Assembly (NCBI GenBank): GCA_030704615.1
Contig: CM060733.1
Span: 46,314,001-46,378,000, forward strand
Reading direction: 5' to 3'
DNA length: 64,000 bases
Source of the DNA: Takakia lepidozioides
Taxonomy: Eukaryota; Streptophyta; Takakiopsida; Takakiales; Takakiaceae
Shown: positions 16,469 to 26,848 of the stretch, piece by piece
Position numbering within the stretch: position 1 is the stretch's first letter
Layout: every line of letters begins with the position of its first letter
Program-made: the position numbers and the translations under genes
Notes under the pieces: generated by a model
Seen by the model: the letters and a program-made list of their open reading frames with translations, nothing else
Told to the model about the DNA's origin: nothing
Database searches by the model: none

Positions 16469-19400
16469 TCACCTCAACCAACTTTGCCTGCTTGTTTTGT
16501 TCACAGTCACTCTCTCCCTCATGGCCTGAGGCAGCAACTCATACATCTTCTCAGCCTTTGAACCACTCTCCGAAAAAATTTGGAACCAACAGCTGGAACA
16601 GCAACTGCTTTGAAACGTGGATGACGTGAGAGAAAAACCTCCTTTCTCCCTGTCTGCATCAGAGTCATCTGTATCTTCCTCCTCCAACACATGCTGGCTT
16701 TGTCTTTTCTCACCTGGAGGGACAGATGCTGGTGTTCCATCATCTGGGTGATTAAAATCTCGCGTGTCTAAGGGAGCACTGCATATTAAACAGAGAGGTT
16801 CCCTTTCTGACTTCCCATTTTTGTCGGTGCTGTTTCCTTGAGTACCACAATTGGCCTGAACATCTCTACGCCTGCGATTGGCGAAGTATGCAGAAGGACC
16901 GTCTGGTGATACATTGAAACCAAAAGGCTTTAGCTTTGCTGCTGTCCGAGCTATTGTGTACTCCCTTGATGAATTTTCCTCCTACGCCATCCATCAATTC
17001 CCCCACAGACATTGTTAAATACACCATTAGATACTCATAATCGCTCTCATGCTACAGTATGACTTAATTGCAACTGAAACTGGCTGGGTGCTATGACAGT
17101 TCCAAAAAAAGATTCTCAGCCAACTGGCAGGGCTTGCATCCGGCCAAGTGGATCTGAAAAAATATTGCACTTGGAAGCACATCTGTAAGGAAGGATGAAA
17201 ACATAGTGACTTACCTATGAACCTTCATATGCTGACCAAATATAGCTCAAATGAGACCATAGATAAACTACAACCATCTAATGCCTTGAAGGTTTTGACG
17301 CACACATTGAGAACTGGTACCTGAAGCAAAGAAACAAATGCATGAGCCAAGTGGTTAATGCTGCCAGATGGGTCAGCCATGGTTGACAGTTTTCTGATGA
17401 ACACAGTCTCAAGGCTGCAGCAAGCATTCACAAGTTTTATCAAAGGAGAACATTCAAATCTTGGCTCCCCCCCCCGACACTCTGTTCTGTAATAAAGACC
17501 ATCCATTGGACACACAGCCAATCCATGACAACAACAACCAAGCAGGTGATATTTGACTGGAACTTTGCAACATAGCATGCCAGCAAAAAGCATCCAAATA
17601 TCTCCAATGTATATATTCCTTTGCTCCAGGCTGGCCCAATTGAGGACACATAATGCCAAAATGGGGATTCAATCTGGCATCCTGTCACCAGAGGGAGTAG
17701 CATAATATAATTAGTATTAGCAAGAGCAGTCAGATAGTACACAACTATTTCTGGCATAATATAATGAGTTAGCAAACTGGAGGGCCCGATCACAGAGCAT
17801 GACACACTGAGGCTCATCCCATGTGAAGAGAACACACTTAGCTAGATGGCAGTGCAAGGCGAGCTCTCGAGCAATGCAATCTCGCAACGGAAGGACTACT
17901 GGAACATGCCACCTGGCATCCACATGCTGGATGCCTGCTGGCAAAGAATATCCTTGTCCCTGAAACCAGACCAGCCAAGAAGAACTAATCACTATCCTAC
18001 ATAAACATTGATGCACAGTAGTCAAATTATTTTGCCTCTTCACACACGGCTCAATGTGCAAAAACAAACAAAATCAACACCCATATAGCACTGCAAAGAA
18101 AGCATGGCCCAGTGGTTAGACACAAGGCTGCCTTAGTGGTCGTGGGTTCAAAGCCACACAGGTGTATGTAGGATGTCACCCATCATGGCCAAATTAGCCA
18201 TCAAAAGGGGTAACTCGGTCAACCGGACACCTAATGTGTGTTTACTACGGACTTTTGATTGGGGAACTATGTTTCCCAAGTTACGGCTATTAGAAGGTGT
18301 CCACCTTCCAAACGAAAGGCAGTAACCTTCTGGGTGAAGCGACACCATAAGTTACGCTTGCTTCGGCAGGAGTCAACCCCCCTTTTTCTACTGCATAGAA
18401 AAATTGGATTCATTTAGCAGACATGACACATTAGAAGAAATGCTTAGCAAACAAAACAACATAAAAAGTTGATTATTTGGCACCCGCCACTGCTGTAGTC
18501 TTACAACTCGGAAATATACTCGCCAAATTTACTTTTACTAGTAATCATGGTTATGTCTGCCAGTTCTTTAACTGGCACACATAAGCCTGTTGCAAGTTTT
18601 GGATCACAACTACATTAAATAAAGCATAAGCTTAGGATAATTCCTCCAGAGGGATGCCAAAACCCATTATCCAAATAACTATAAGAAGATACACAGAAGA
18701 CGTTGTTTGCCAGAGGCTTGTGGCCCTATACACAACGCCCAGTTTGAGCAGAACCGTAACTGTTACAAATGGCTACAAGAGCGGAGTGGTGTATCACCTT
18801 AGCAGTGGCTGCTATAACATGTGCCGCAATGCGAGTGGTGCATAGACCTAGCACAATCTTTGTGTATCCGTGCTCTTGAGCCACCTGCAGTATGATCCAA
18901 GTGAAAAGTATGGAAGATTCATAACTCCTACATATGTGATTTAAAAAACTGTGCACCAAGTAATCTAATGAACCAAATGACTGGACACTATATTTGCAGC
19001 AGCACAAGTGCCTAAACTTGCCCTTGGTAATGTCAAAGGAGGTTTGTTGCAATGTTCACAAATTTTGCACCAAACGGACCCTTGGTGGTGGTCAGTGTGC
19101 AAAACATGAGAAGTTTAACACATACCTGTTGGAGGACATGCATCCTTAGACACTCTAATAGATCCTCTTTTCCTGTTGCATCCACAACACTCTCAAATAA
19201 TGCTCTGAGCTGTTGCTCTTGAGATCTTGTCTCCTGTTCTTCCCTTGCTTCAACAAAACCTCCAATTTCCTCCTTGTAGAGCCTAGTTGAGCCACCAACC
19301 GTATTCGACAAGCATCCGGGTAATTGCTCTTCAATTCTTCCCCGTACTTCGCCAGACTTAGCTAACCCAATCAACCTGGCAGTTTCATTGACACTACCTG

Positions 19401-20515
19401 CATCTCCATCTCCCTCTCCATCCCCACAACTGGATTGCTTGTTCTTAAAGGCCTCCTCCAGCCGAGCAATATGTAGCACTGTGGCCTTCTGACCTCCAGT
19501 TGTCACAATTGAACTAATTGCATCAGCAAAAACTTTGGCATCAGGGATAGGGATTTGCAAAACCGTAGATTCATCCACGAACACTACACCGAGGCCAAAC
19601 ACATTGAGCCCGCGCTCCCCGGAGGCATCCATATTATTCTGTGCCTTGGAACGGATTTCTCTGAGAAACTCCAGGGCGACTCTGTAAAGTTGAAACACGG
19701 TATCAATCCAAAGTAGTTTGACGCTTCACACCAAGCCAGACTCTCTTTGTTACTGTATTGTTTTTTACTGTGAGCAGCCTATCGCACTAACTTGAGCCTC
19801 TGAACGGGGAAAAAGCCTCCGAACAGCATTTGCAATTAGACTTCCACAGGCGCTACGCCCTCCAGAGTACTACAATCAGCAATTCCCAGGGACAGGTCCA
19901 TTTGATTAACGCAACATTGGGCCTGTTTTTCTGCTCTATTCCAAAGTGCATGCAGGGTCAATAGCCACAATAGGGTCGTGAGTGAATATCTTTGAGAGAA
20001 TCCTTAAACAGCACAAGGAATACACTAGATTTCAACCACACTTTTTCACCTTTGTTTTGCAGGACCTGTAAAATGAACTAACCTGGAAGCCTGCCCGCCT
20101 GAAAAGGCAACAAGGACATTGTCGGTGGGTCTGATGAGGGCATGATTATTGACAGCAGTCTTGAACTTAGCCAAGAGGCTGGCATGAAGGCATGAGGCAC
20201 ACATGGGTTCTGTTTGATTAGCCACGACCCTTGCAGGTAATCCGTCCTTGCATTTGCTGCATGGCTGCGTAGACAGTTTCTGCTGATACTTGAGCCTTCC
20301 TTGGCCACAGGAGCTGTCTGATCCACAAGGTCGGCCACAACCCTCATTGCTTTGGCTGTCTACCACAGCATCCTGCATTAAATAGACAGTCTAGAGTTGT
20401 CAGATCCTGCAGCAAATCGAATTGCTTTTCATATCCACTGAGGAGCTGGTTTAGAAGAAAATTAACTGGCAGAGAGAGACAGAGAAAGAGGGACCTTCTT
20501 TTCCATGGTTTCCAT
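16469..20515 (-). CDS. CTU2: Cytoplasmic tRNA 2-thiolation protein 2 (CTU2/NCS2), complete, seven exons
   Basis: CTU2 partners CTU1 in the complex that thiolates the wobble uridine of cytosolic tRNA-Lys, -Glu and -Gln, using sulfur relayed by URM1. Exons on - are 20515-20495, 20372-20083, 19681-19126, 18884-18798, 17959-17838, 17393-17321 and 16981-16469. All phases agree and give 553 residues (Arabidopsis about 458, human about 515). Visible features are C45-x2-C48 and C65-x2-C68 zinc-binding pairs, the PP-loop VLVAFSGG (about 93-100), the family blocks GLGVVFVDES, TGKEDLLECLRM, LGLCTTRIAAHV, GYSLPAGIQHVDARW, VVLPLRDC and TIARTAAKLKPFGFN, and a C-terminal zinc ribbon (CLIC and CCSSC). The first exon encodes only seven residues. 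Its frame stays open upstream to about 20721, so a longer N-terminus is possible. Exon 3 has a long charged, probably disordered insertion, which accounts for the extra length. Confidence 0.93.
18101..18395 (+). repeat. tRNA-derived SINE inside CTU2 intron 4
   Basis: The head has an A box (TGGCCCAGTGG, about 18105) and a B box (GGTTCAAAGCC, about 18145) at tRNA-like spacing, followed by a non-tRNA body. The 3' part (GGTGTCCACCTTCC...GCGACACCATAA) recurs at 62918-62980, showing a repeat family. It lies in the intron between exons 18884-18798 and 17959-17838, antisense to CTU2, with no visible effect on splice sites. Confidence 0.7.
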
Positions 20516-21400
20516 AACAGGGTTGAGGTAGTTCACAGCTGTGTCAATAATAACGGGACCTTCTTGCGCTCGAGAATTGCCGTTGAAAATACCTTGTTCA
20601 ATTCCGGTTACTGCACCACCCAAATTAACAATTAGGATATGTTCGTCTGGCTCTAATAATTTCGAAGGGTTATTACTTGGAAATGCTCTCTGACATTTGT
20701 TGAAGAATAAAGCCGCAAGTTGCTATCTGTGCAAGAAGATGCGATCCATGTACAGTAAAACAGCCCGCTCCTTCCGAAAGAGTGGGCATCTGCAGCTCAA
20801 AAGCCTCGGAACAGGAGACTCCGTTGTTTGACTGAAATGGGCACTAACAACATTCACTCAGACATATCAACTGCGGCTCAGTAATTCTAAGCAGCTGCGT
20901 GTCTGGTGCTTCCTGCAAGCTTATTCATGGCTTAGGATAAGGCAACAAACATGAGATTACGACAAGGCACCCCCAATTAGAAACCAATTTTCACATTTCT
21001 TTTCGAAAAAAAGAAAAAATTTCTACCATAAGAAATTCACAGGCGAGATCATAAGGCAGGGGAAACATACGCTTCTGGGATCTCTCAACGCAGCGAAGGC
21101 ATCTTGTCTCATTCAATCACACCATCAAACTCCACCGATAAACTCAAACTCTACCGCACGCAAAGCTCATCTTCTTTCCACATCACCCAACTCCAAACCC
21201 AACCAGCGATCGAAGAAGACACTCAAATCTGACAGACTCTCAAGACCCATGCTGCACGGCTGTACTGTTCTTGAGCAGGGTTTTAGAAGCAGGGGACAAA
21301 CAGGAACTGAACCCGAACCTTTCCCTAACCTAATCTCCAGGCTCGGCGACGCATCCGTGGGTACCGTGAGGAATGCAATAAAGAGAAACTTTGTTTTGTT
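20516..21400 (-). other. CTU2 5' region with an open in-frame leader
   Basis: Upstream of the chosen ATG the CTU2 frame stays open from about 20721 to 20516 and reads a plausible but unrecognised peptide (includes EHILIVNLGGAVTGIEQG). An AG acceptor-like site sits at its upstream edge. No in-frame ATG precedes METMEKK in this block. It is most simply 5' untranslated sequence. Positions 20559-20589 match CDC48 exon 2 in inverted orientation (see findings). Confidence 0.4.
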
Positions 21401-21409
21401 TTTGTTTTG

Positions 21410-21548
21410 TTTTTTTCCCCCACGGATCCTGGGTTCAATCCCTCAACATGTGCCTTCAGACCGTCCATTGGGCCCTCGATGGCCTGTGTGTTGAGCAGTA
21501 GGCTCAGTAAATTCACTGGACGTTAAACAAACTTTATCTTTATCTTTA
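21410..21548 (+). repeat. SINE with B box, 5'-truncated
   Basis: GGGTTCAATCCC at 21431-21442 is a pol III B-box-like motif. The body ends with the same GGCCTGTGTGTTGAGCAG...TTTATCTTTATCTTT tail found at 423-499. No clear A box is present, so the copy is probably truncated at its 5' end. Confidence 0.55.
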
Positions 21549-21787
21549 GTTAGGAAAAAGTCACCATATTGCACAATATTTATCATACGTGTAGCCAGGT
21601 GGACATAAGACGTGTCGCCACCTCTGCACTCACCCATAAAACATATTGCCACGTCAGGCCCTTGCCAAAATGGGAAAAAAAGGGCTGATTCTGTTCATAG
21701 TTGGTAGGGGCCTTAATACTGAGGCGGGCTGTTCGCTTTTGCTATTTTACGTCTGCCCTAGGCTTGCCAGTCTGGTTCACGGCGCAC

Positions 21788-21795
21788 TATATAAG
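21788..21795 (+). promoter_or_regulatory. TATA box of the F-box gene
   Basis: TATATAAG lies about 120 bp upstream of the F-box gene ATG at 21917, in the correct orientation and at a normal distance for a short leader. Function is inferred from sequence and position only. Confidence 0.5.
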
Positions 21796-21916
21796 TATCT
21801 CGACTGGCCTCGCTCACCTGCACAGACTCATATCTCTGTCATCTCCCTTGAGGCGAAAACTGTTTGTCTCTAGATAGAGCTTTTCCCCACTTAGCTTTAC
21901 AGAATCCGAGTGACAA

Positions 21917-23043
21917 ATGGGCAAGAGTCGGAAAGTTGCACAGAGAGAACCCATCAAAGGTGAAGACGGGGATTTCGGGCGTCTACCCGAAGAGATTGTA
22001 GAGATTATTCTTGCGCATCTCCCGGTGCGCGATCTTCTTACATCCCAAGCACTGTGCACTACGTGGAGTCGCTTCAACCTCGTGAAACCTTCCTTTCTGC
22101 AAATGCGTGTGAAGATGGGCGTGGAATTGACAGATTGGTTCTTTCCCCTTTGTTTTGGTATAGAGCACGGCGCGATTTCTCGTCCGAAGAATAAATTGGG
22201 TTGGGGAATGCATCACGCATCAAAGGAATGGCAAATGATTTTTTCTTCTTTGTCGATCCTTCCGAATGGAGTCAAGAGTACCGTTCTTACTGCAGCTGGG
22301 GGCTAGTATTATGTCGTCAAGGAAGTCACCCGAAAACCGAGCAATTGTATGTTTGTAATCCAGTGACCAGGAGTTGGAAGCAGTTGCCTGATCGATGGGT
22401 CAATGGAAGAGGCCGTGCAACCATGTACGTTGATCACCTGTCTGGGACATACAAAGTTTTTGTCTTTGGCCCGTTGTTCCTCCAAGTTTACAACTCTGCA
22501 ACACAAACGTGGATGCAACTTACATATCCAGCTGATGTCCTGTTGCGCGTCCCGCAGGATTGTGTGGTGTGCTTCTATTTCCTGCAGGAGCTAAGTCACC
22601 GTCGAAGAGACGTAATCACGTTGAACGCATTTCACATCAAAGAAGGACAGTTCCTTACCTTATTTGTAAGATTCTTCAAGAGCTATTGTGAAGAATGTAT
22701 GAGGAAGCCACGGCTTGTGGCGTGCATGGATACTCTCTACCTTATCGGAGTTTCATGGGCGGGCCTGCAGCCTAATTTTACAAAATCGATTGTGAACTTT
22801 CGTATCACCCGGATTCAGCTGCAAGGAGAGGAATATAAAATTTTCCCGGTAACCCAGCTGTCGCATGATGTCGGTAAGACGGATGCCGTTACCCCGAGAA
22901 GCTTTCGAAGACAACTGGCAATGCGCACCTGGGGAGATTATCTCTTGTGGTACAACGTCAGGAATAATATATTGGCGTCTCTGATCCATCTGACTGGCAC
23001 AAGCTCCGCTACCTTCCCAACGCAAATTTTGCACCGAGTTTGA
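21917..23043 (+). pseudogene. F-box protein gene interrupted by one frameshift
   Basis: The N-terminal frame (21917-22306) starts MGKSRKVAQREPIKGEDG and carries an F-box near residues 20-60 (GRLPEEIVEIILAHLPVRDL followed by LCTTWSRF). That domain recruits SKP1 in SCF ubiquitin ligases. The second frame (to 23043) continues with DFFFFVDPSEWSQEYRSYCS and the typical LYVCNPVTRSWKQLP segment of F-box/kelch-type C-terminal domains. The two frames overlap at 22201-22306. The natural junction is the T-rich run near 22240-22250, where one missing base (or two extra) would explain the switch. The joined length would be about 375 residues, normal for the family. A TATA box is present. It may be a young pseudogene or a homopolymer sequencing error in an intact gene; no intron fits the overlap. 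Confidence 0.75.
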
Positions 23044-23049
23044 CTGCCA

Positions 23050-24690
23050 CTCCTTGACAGTATATATTGATATGTACAGCTTTCTGATCATGTTCAAGGA
23101 AGATTTGAGTGTAACTTGCTGCCATTTGCAGTTTAGATGTCCGCTAGATCTCAAGAAGTAGGCACTGCGCATGCTGTGAATGTTAGGAGCCTCCCGAGTT
23201 GTCAGAAGTAGGGAAATACAGAACTCAGTCACTGTACACCAGCTCAAACAACAACTGCATAGTTGGAGCTAATTGATCTTTCTTGCATGTGAAGTAAAGC
23301 TTCTCACTACCATATGTTATAGCAGTGCATTGAGGAAGTGTGGGAAAGTTATCTCCAGTGCACCCAAGGATTACCACATCTAATAAGACAATAACCTCCA
23401 AGTGCAGTTGTTTATATGCTAAATGTGTGCACAAAGGATACACAGACCGACCTTGTTAACCCCTTGAGGACGCGCCTGTTTTTGGTGGGCCCCGCCCAAA
23501 ACCAAATTTACCCTCATGGTTCTTCCCCACAAAATTCTATTAGAAACAGCGAGCAGAGAAATTTCAAGAGCCTTATTACTTTCTTTGCTCATCAACCTCA
23601 AGAGAGACAGACTGGAAGATGACCCGGGCAAGACAAACATTTTGAGAGAGAGAGAGATCAACCGCTAATGTAGGAGCGGCCTGATCTATTAAACAGTAAA
23701 TCAAAGCTCGAAATTTTGCCAACATCATGAGACAGACAAAGACATGATGCAAAAAGGTCTCATGATGCAAAAGGGATTGCCCCAAGCTCTAGAAGTTGCA
23801 AGCATCTTGAGTTTGAGCTCCAAGAGTAAGAAAGCTCTAGAAGAATATCCCGCAATTGGTGAACAAGGCTGGTGGAGATAACCTCTTTTCTTCAATATTC
23901 AAAACTGCGCAGGAAACCCATTCCTTGCATAATTGTCGCCCTTTCCTATTTTCTCTTAGAAGAGGAGCTCTTGCTCCTCATCACCACTATTCCACTTGAA
24001 ACCTTCAACTCCTCGGGTCTTTTCATAGTTTCCTACCTCTTCAGATCTGGAAAAGAGATTTTCGTGCATTATCACTATGTTTTCACCCACAAGGCTGGCG
24101 GCCGACATGAGAAATCCCATGGCTTCAATTCATGGCCAAGATGTATGATGTCCATCATGGGTACAGAAAGGACAATTATCTGCTTGCAATCTGCATCCTG
24201 TGTAGATCATGCATCAAGTAACCTTCCCCTTCCCACTTTACTGATGCCTCCCAGACCCTGAGTAGAATCTGTAGATGTAAGAGTGAAACAATCTGGTCAT
24301 GGATGGCCAGTGGCACCTTGTATGATATCTTTCACAAGGTTGAAAGGAAGTGACAAGAAAGACCAAATTAACATTGTGAGAGGCCAAATGCTGTTAGGTG
24401 TCTCTCCATGTCACTTCAATCCTGAAAATGGGAGAAAGAATTACACCTGACCCCATTGCACAAGCCAGCTAGACCCATTCATTCAACCTGTAACCCGCGC
24501 ATTTGTTGTCATTCCTAACAAAAATAAAGCTCTCAACAAAATCAATCAATCAACCACAAAAGGAATATGTTGCCGAGCAAGAATTAAACTCTGAGCCTAG
24601 AAATTGACTCTAGCAATAGAAGACGACTTATTGCCTCTAGCCTGAAGTCAGACAACTCTAAGCCATACAGACATTCAGGTATGTCAGACA
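23050..24690. other. Spacer without a recognised gene
   Basis: Frames are short and unlike known proteins. A 15-bp direct repeat (CATGATGCAAAA..) occurs near 23740-23775. Nothing else is supported. Confidence 0.4.
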
Positions 24691-24694
24691 CGCT

Positions 24695-25122
24695 TTACTT
24701 CTTAACATATTCCACCCCTTTCTCTATTGAACTCTTCAGTTCCTCCTTCAGGGCTTCCAACCCCTTCCGCTCATAATCAGAGAGGGAGCCCAAACCCAGC
24801 ACTTCCTCCACACCTTGGGGACCCAATTGCACCTGCCATTCACAGAGCAATAACCATTACAAAGAGCTACAAACTGCAACGTTGCTGCTACAATGTATAT
24901 CAGGACCAAATTGATTGCTCTTTTCCTTCCTTCCTTTTAGTGCCCACCTAAATTTTCTTCCGTCACTGCTTTACAAGAACTAACATTGACTGCTAAACCA
25001 ACTAAACAGTACCTTAGATGAGAAAAAGGGCAACTCAGTTATGTTGGATGCCACATAGCTGCACTCCACTACACCTTTCACACCAGTAAGACCCTTGAGA
25101 CATGCCTCTGCAAAAAGTGCCC
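24695..25122 (-). pseudogene. NAD-malate dehydrogenase, last two exons only
   Basis: Two in-phase exons on - (25122-25013 and 24832-24695) encode the C-terminal part of an organellar NAD-dependent malate dehydrogenase. The first reads [20 protein letters not shown] and ELPFFSSK. The second reads [20 protein letters not shown] and ends EKGVEYVKK. The pattern (V-ECSYV-S--TELPFF-SK, then [28 protein letters not shown]) fits the mitochondrial type. Both splice sites are good. I could find no catalytic or Rossmann-fold exons upstream as far as the cyclin C gene. That makes it a truncated duplicate unless very distant or very short exons exist. About 80 residues remain of a usual 340. Confidence 0.7.
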
Positions 25123-25129
25123 CTGACCC

Positions 25130-26840
25130 ATGATACGATGAAGTATAAATTAAACACGGGTTACCACCAGTCTCAACCACAATAACTCAAGAACTTTAAG
25201 TCCCCTGACCTCTTCATAATATCAGCATACACAGGAATAAAATTTTCAGACACAATTGAACGATGCTAAAGCAAACAAATTTAAAAACCACAGTAAGAAC
25301 ACAACAAACACTTTACAAGGTTAAAAGTTTCTAGTTACTTGGTCATATAGTACAAAGCCCAGATGTATGCACAAGGTAGCACTTCAAAATCCAAGGTAGC
25401 ACTTCGGGCACCACTGCCCAGTTTCATAGAGCAAACTGTCACCACTGATAGAAATGAAAAAATATAGTCTCAGGCACCATAGCCTAATTTCAGACAACGA
25501 AGCGGCACTACTGTCATAAGATAGAAGACGAAGGAGGCGGGCACCATCATGCCCACTTAAATCACAGTGGGCACTTGCCAAACGAGTCCAAAATGCATCC
25601 TAGCCACCATGGCATGAAAAGTGGAACAAATCCGAATGTCCTATGCGAACCAAGGGAATCTCACTATACTTGCGGAAATGATGGAAACAAATGGAGGGGT
25701 CACAGCAGCAAATAAGAGTTCTCAACACAACTACGAGACACCAATGTCTAATTCTACAAAGAGACTCCATAACGCCCACGTGGCACAACTCCGCTCCACT
25801 TGTCAAAACAGGCATCATAGGGAAAATCCTCAAGATCAGTGGTACAAGATCATGAACTTGCAATTTCTGAGGAGCATCCTTTTGGCAGCAGCAAATCCAG
25901 TTAGACTCAAACAATGGAAATATATTGTCACTTATGTTTACTCATCCTCTTCGTTTGGGCTCAAAGGTCCGAATTCATCATCATAAACCAACAGCAAGGC
26001 CTCTGTGAGCCAGTGTAATATAACAACATGCAATCACCAAGCATGCCCAACGAATGCAGAGGGAGACTCCAAGAGGGAGGGAGGGATATGTTAAAATGGC
26101 GAGTCAGTGCTGTGTGAAGCACGGGTCATTAGAGCTGATGGCCACTCCAGCAGCTATCAGTGCCATTGTAAGCAGTTCTGAAAGACTGCACTATTGTCCC
26201 AAAACTCTCTGGTAATACCCCCTGAGGCCCTTTGTAAGAGGATCGGGATGCTTGTTATGGCCATGCCTTTGTGATGGCATATTTTCAAGGACTTGCCTGA
26301 ATCTTGTTTGATCCATAAACGCGCAGATTATTTTATGCCAGTGGGTGGATGACATGAATGATATTGACAGGACAAACAACTGGTGAAGGAATGTGCAGCC
26401 CTGTAGATCACTGCCAAGAACGCTGTCATCTGAGCTTGCAAGGCATAACAACACAAAGGTCCGTCTTTCTTGAACTTCCTCCTTCACATTTACAAATCCT
26501 GCCAGAAAAATTGGAGCTGGTTCACAGTGCAGTTGCATGAGCTACAGAAGTAAAGCAAAGCCACATTGCCATTGAATGAAAGAAGACAAACCTCATCACT
26601 GTTCTTTCTTTGCTTAACCACTTTTGGTTCTACCATCCTCCAATATTATTGGAATATCTGGACCGACTGAGAGACATAATCAGAGACCAACTTGTATGAA
26701 CAGGCAAATTTCAGATCCTTAACCATGATGAAAGGATGAACCAGTGGCCCAAGATTTTTTACATCAATTGTAATTTGTGGCTAAAGAGATCTGGTCTAGT
26801 AAGTTATGTACAATGCAAACTGTTGCGATGGGCTACCAAA
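25130..26840. other. Spacer between MDH fragment and cyclin C
   Basis: Searched on both strands for missing malate dehydrogenase exons and found none. Frames at 25600-25986 and 26191-26538 are not recognisable proteins. A loose repeat of the type GGCACCA-TG occurs around 25390-25560. Confidence 0.4.
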
Positions 26841-26848
26841 TAAGTTTC

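Noticed and set aside
18101-18175. tRNA gene candidate in the CTU2 intron
   Set aside because: A and B boxes are present but the acceptor stem does not pair, and the body matches another SINE copy.
24980-25180. Start codon at 25180 for a short MDH-like protein
   Set aside because: The first residues ([15 protein letters not shown]) do not match MDH. Homology begins at the acceptor at 25122.
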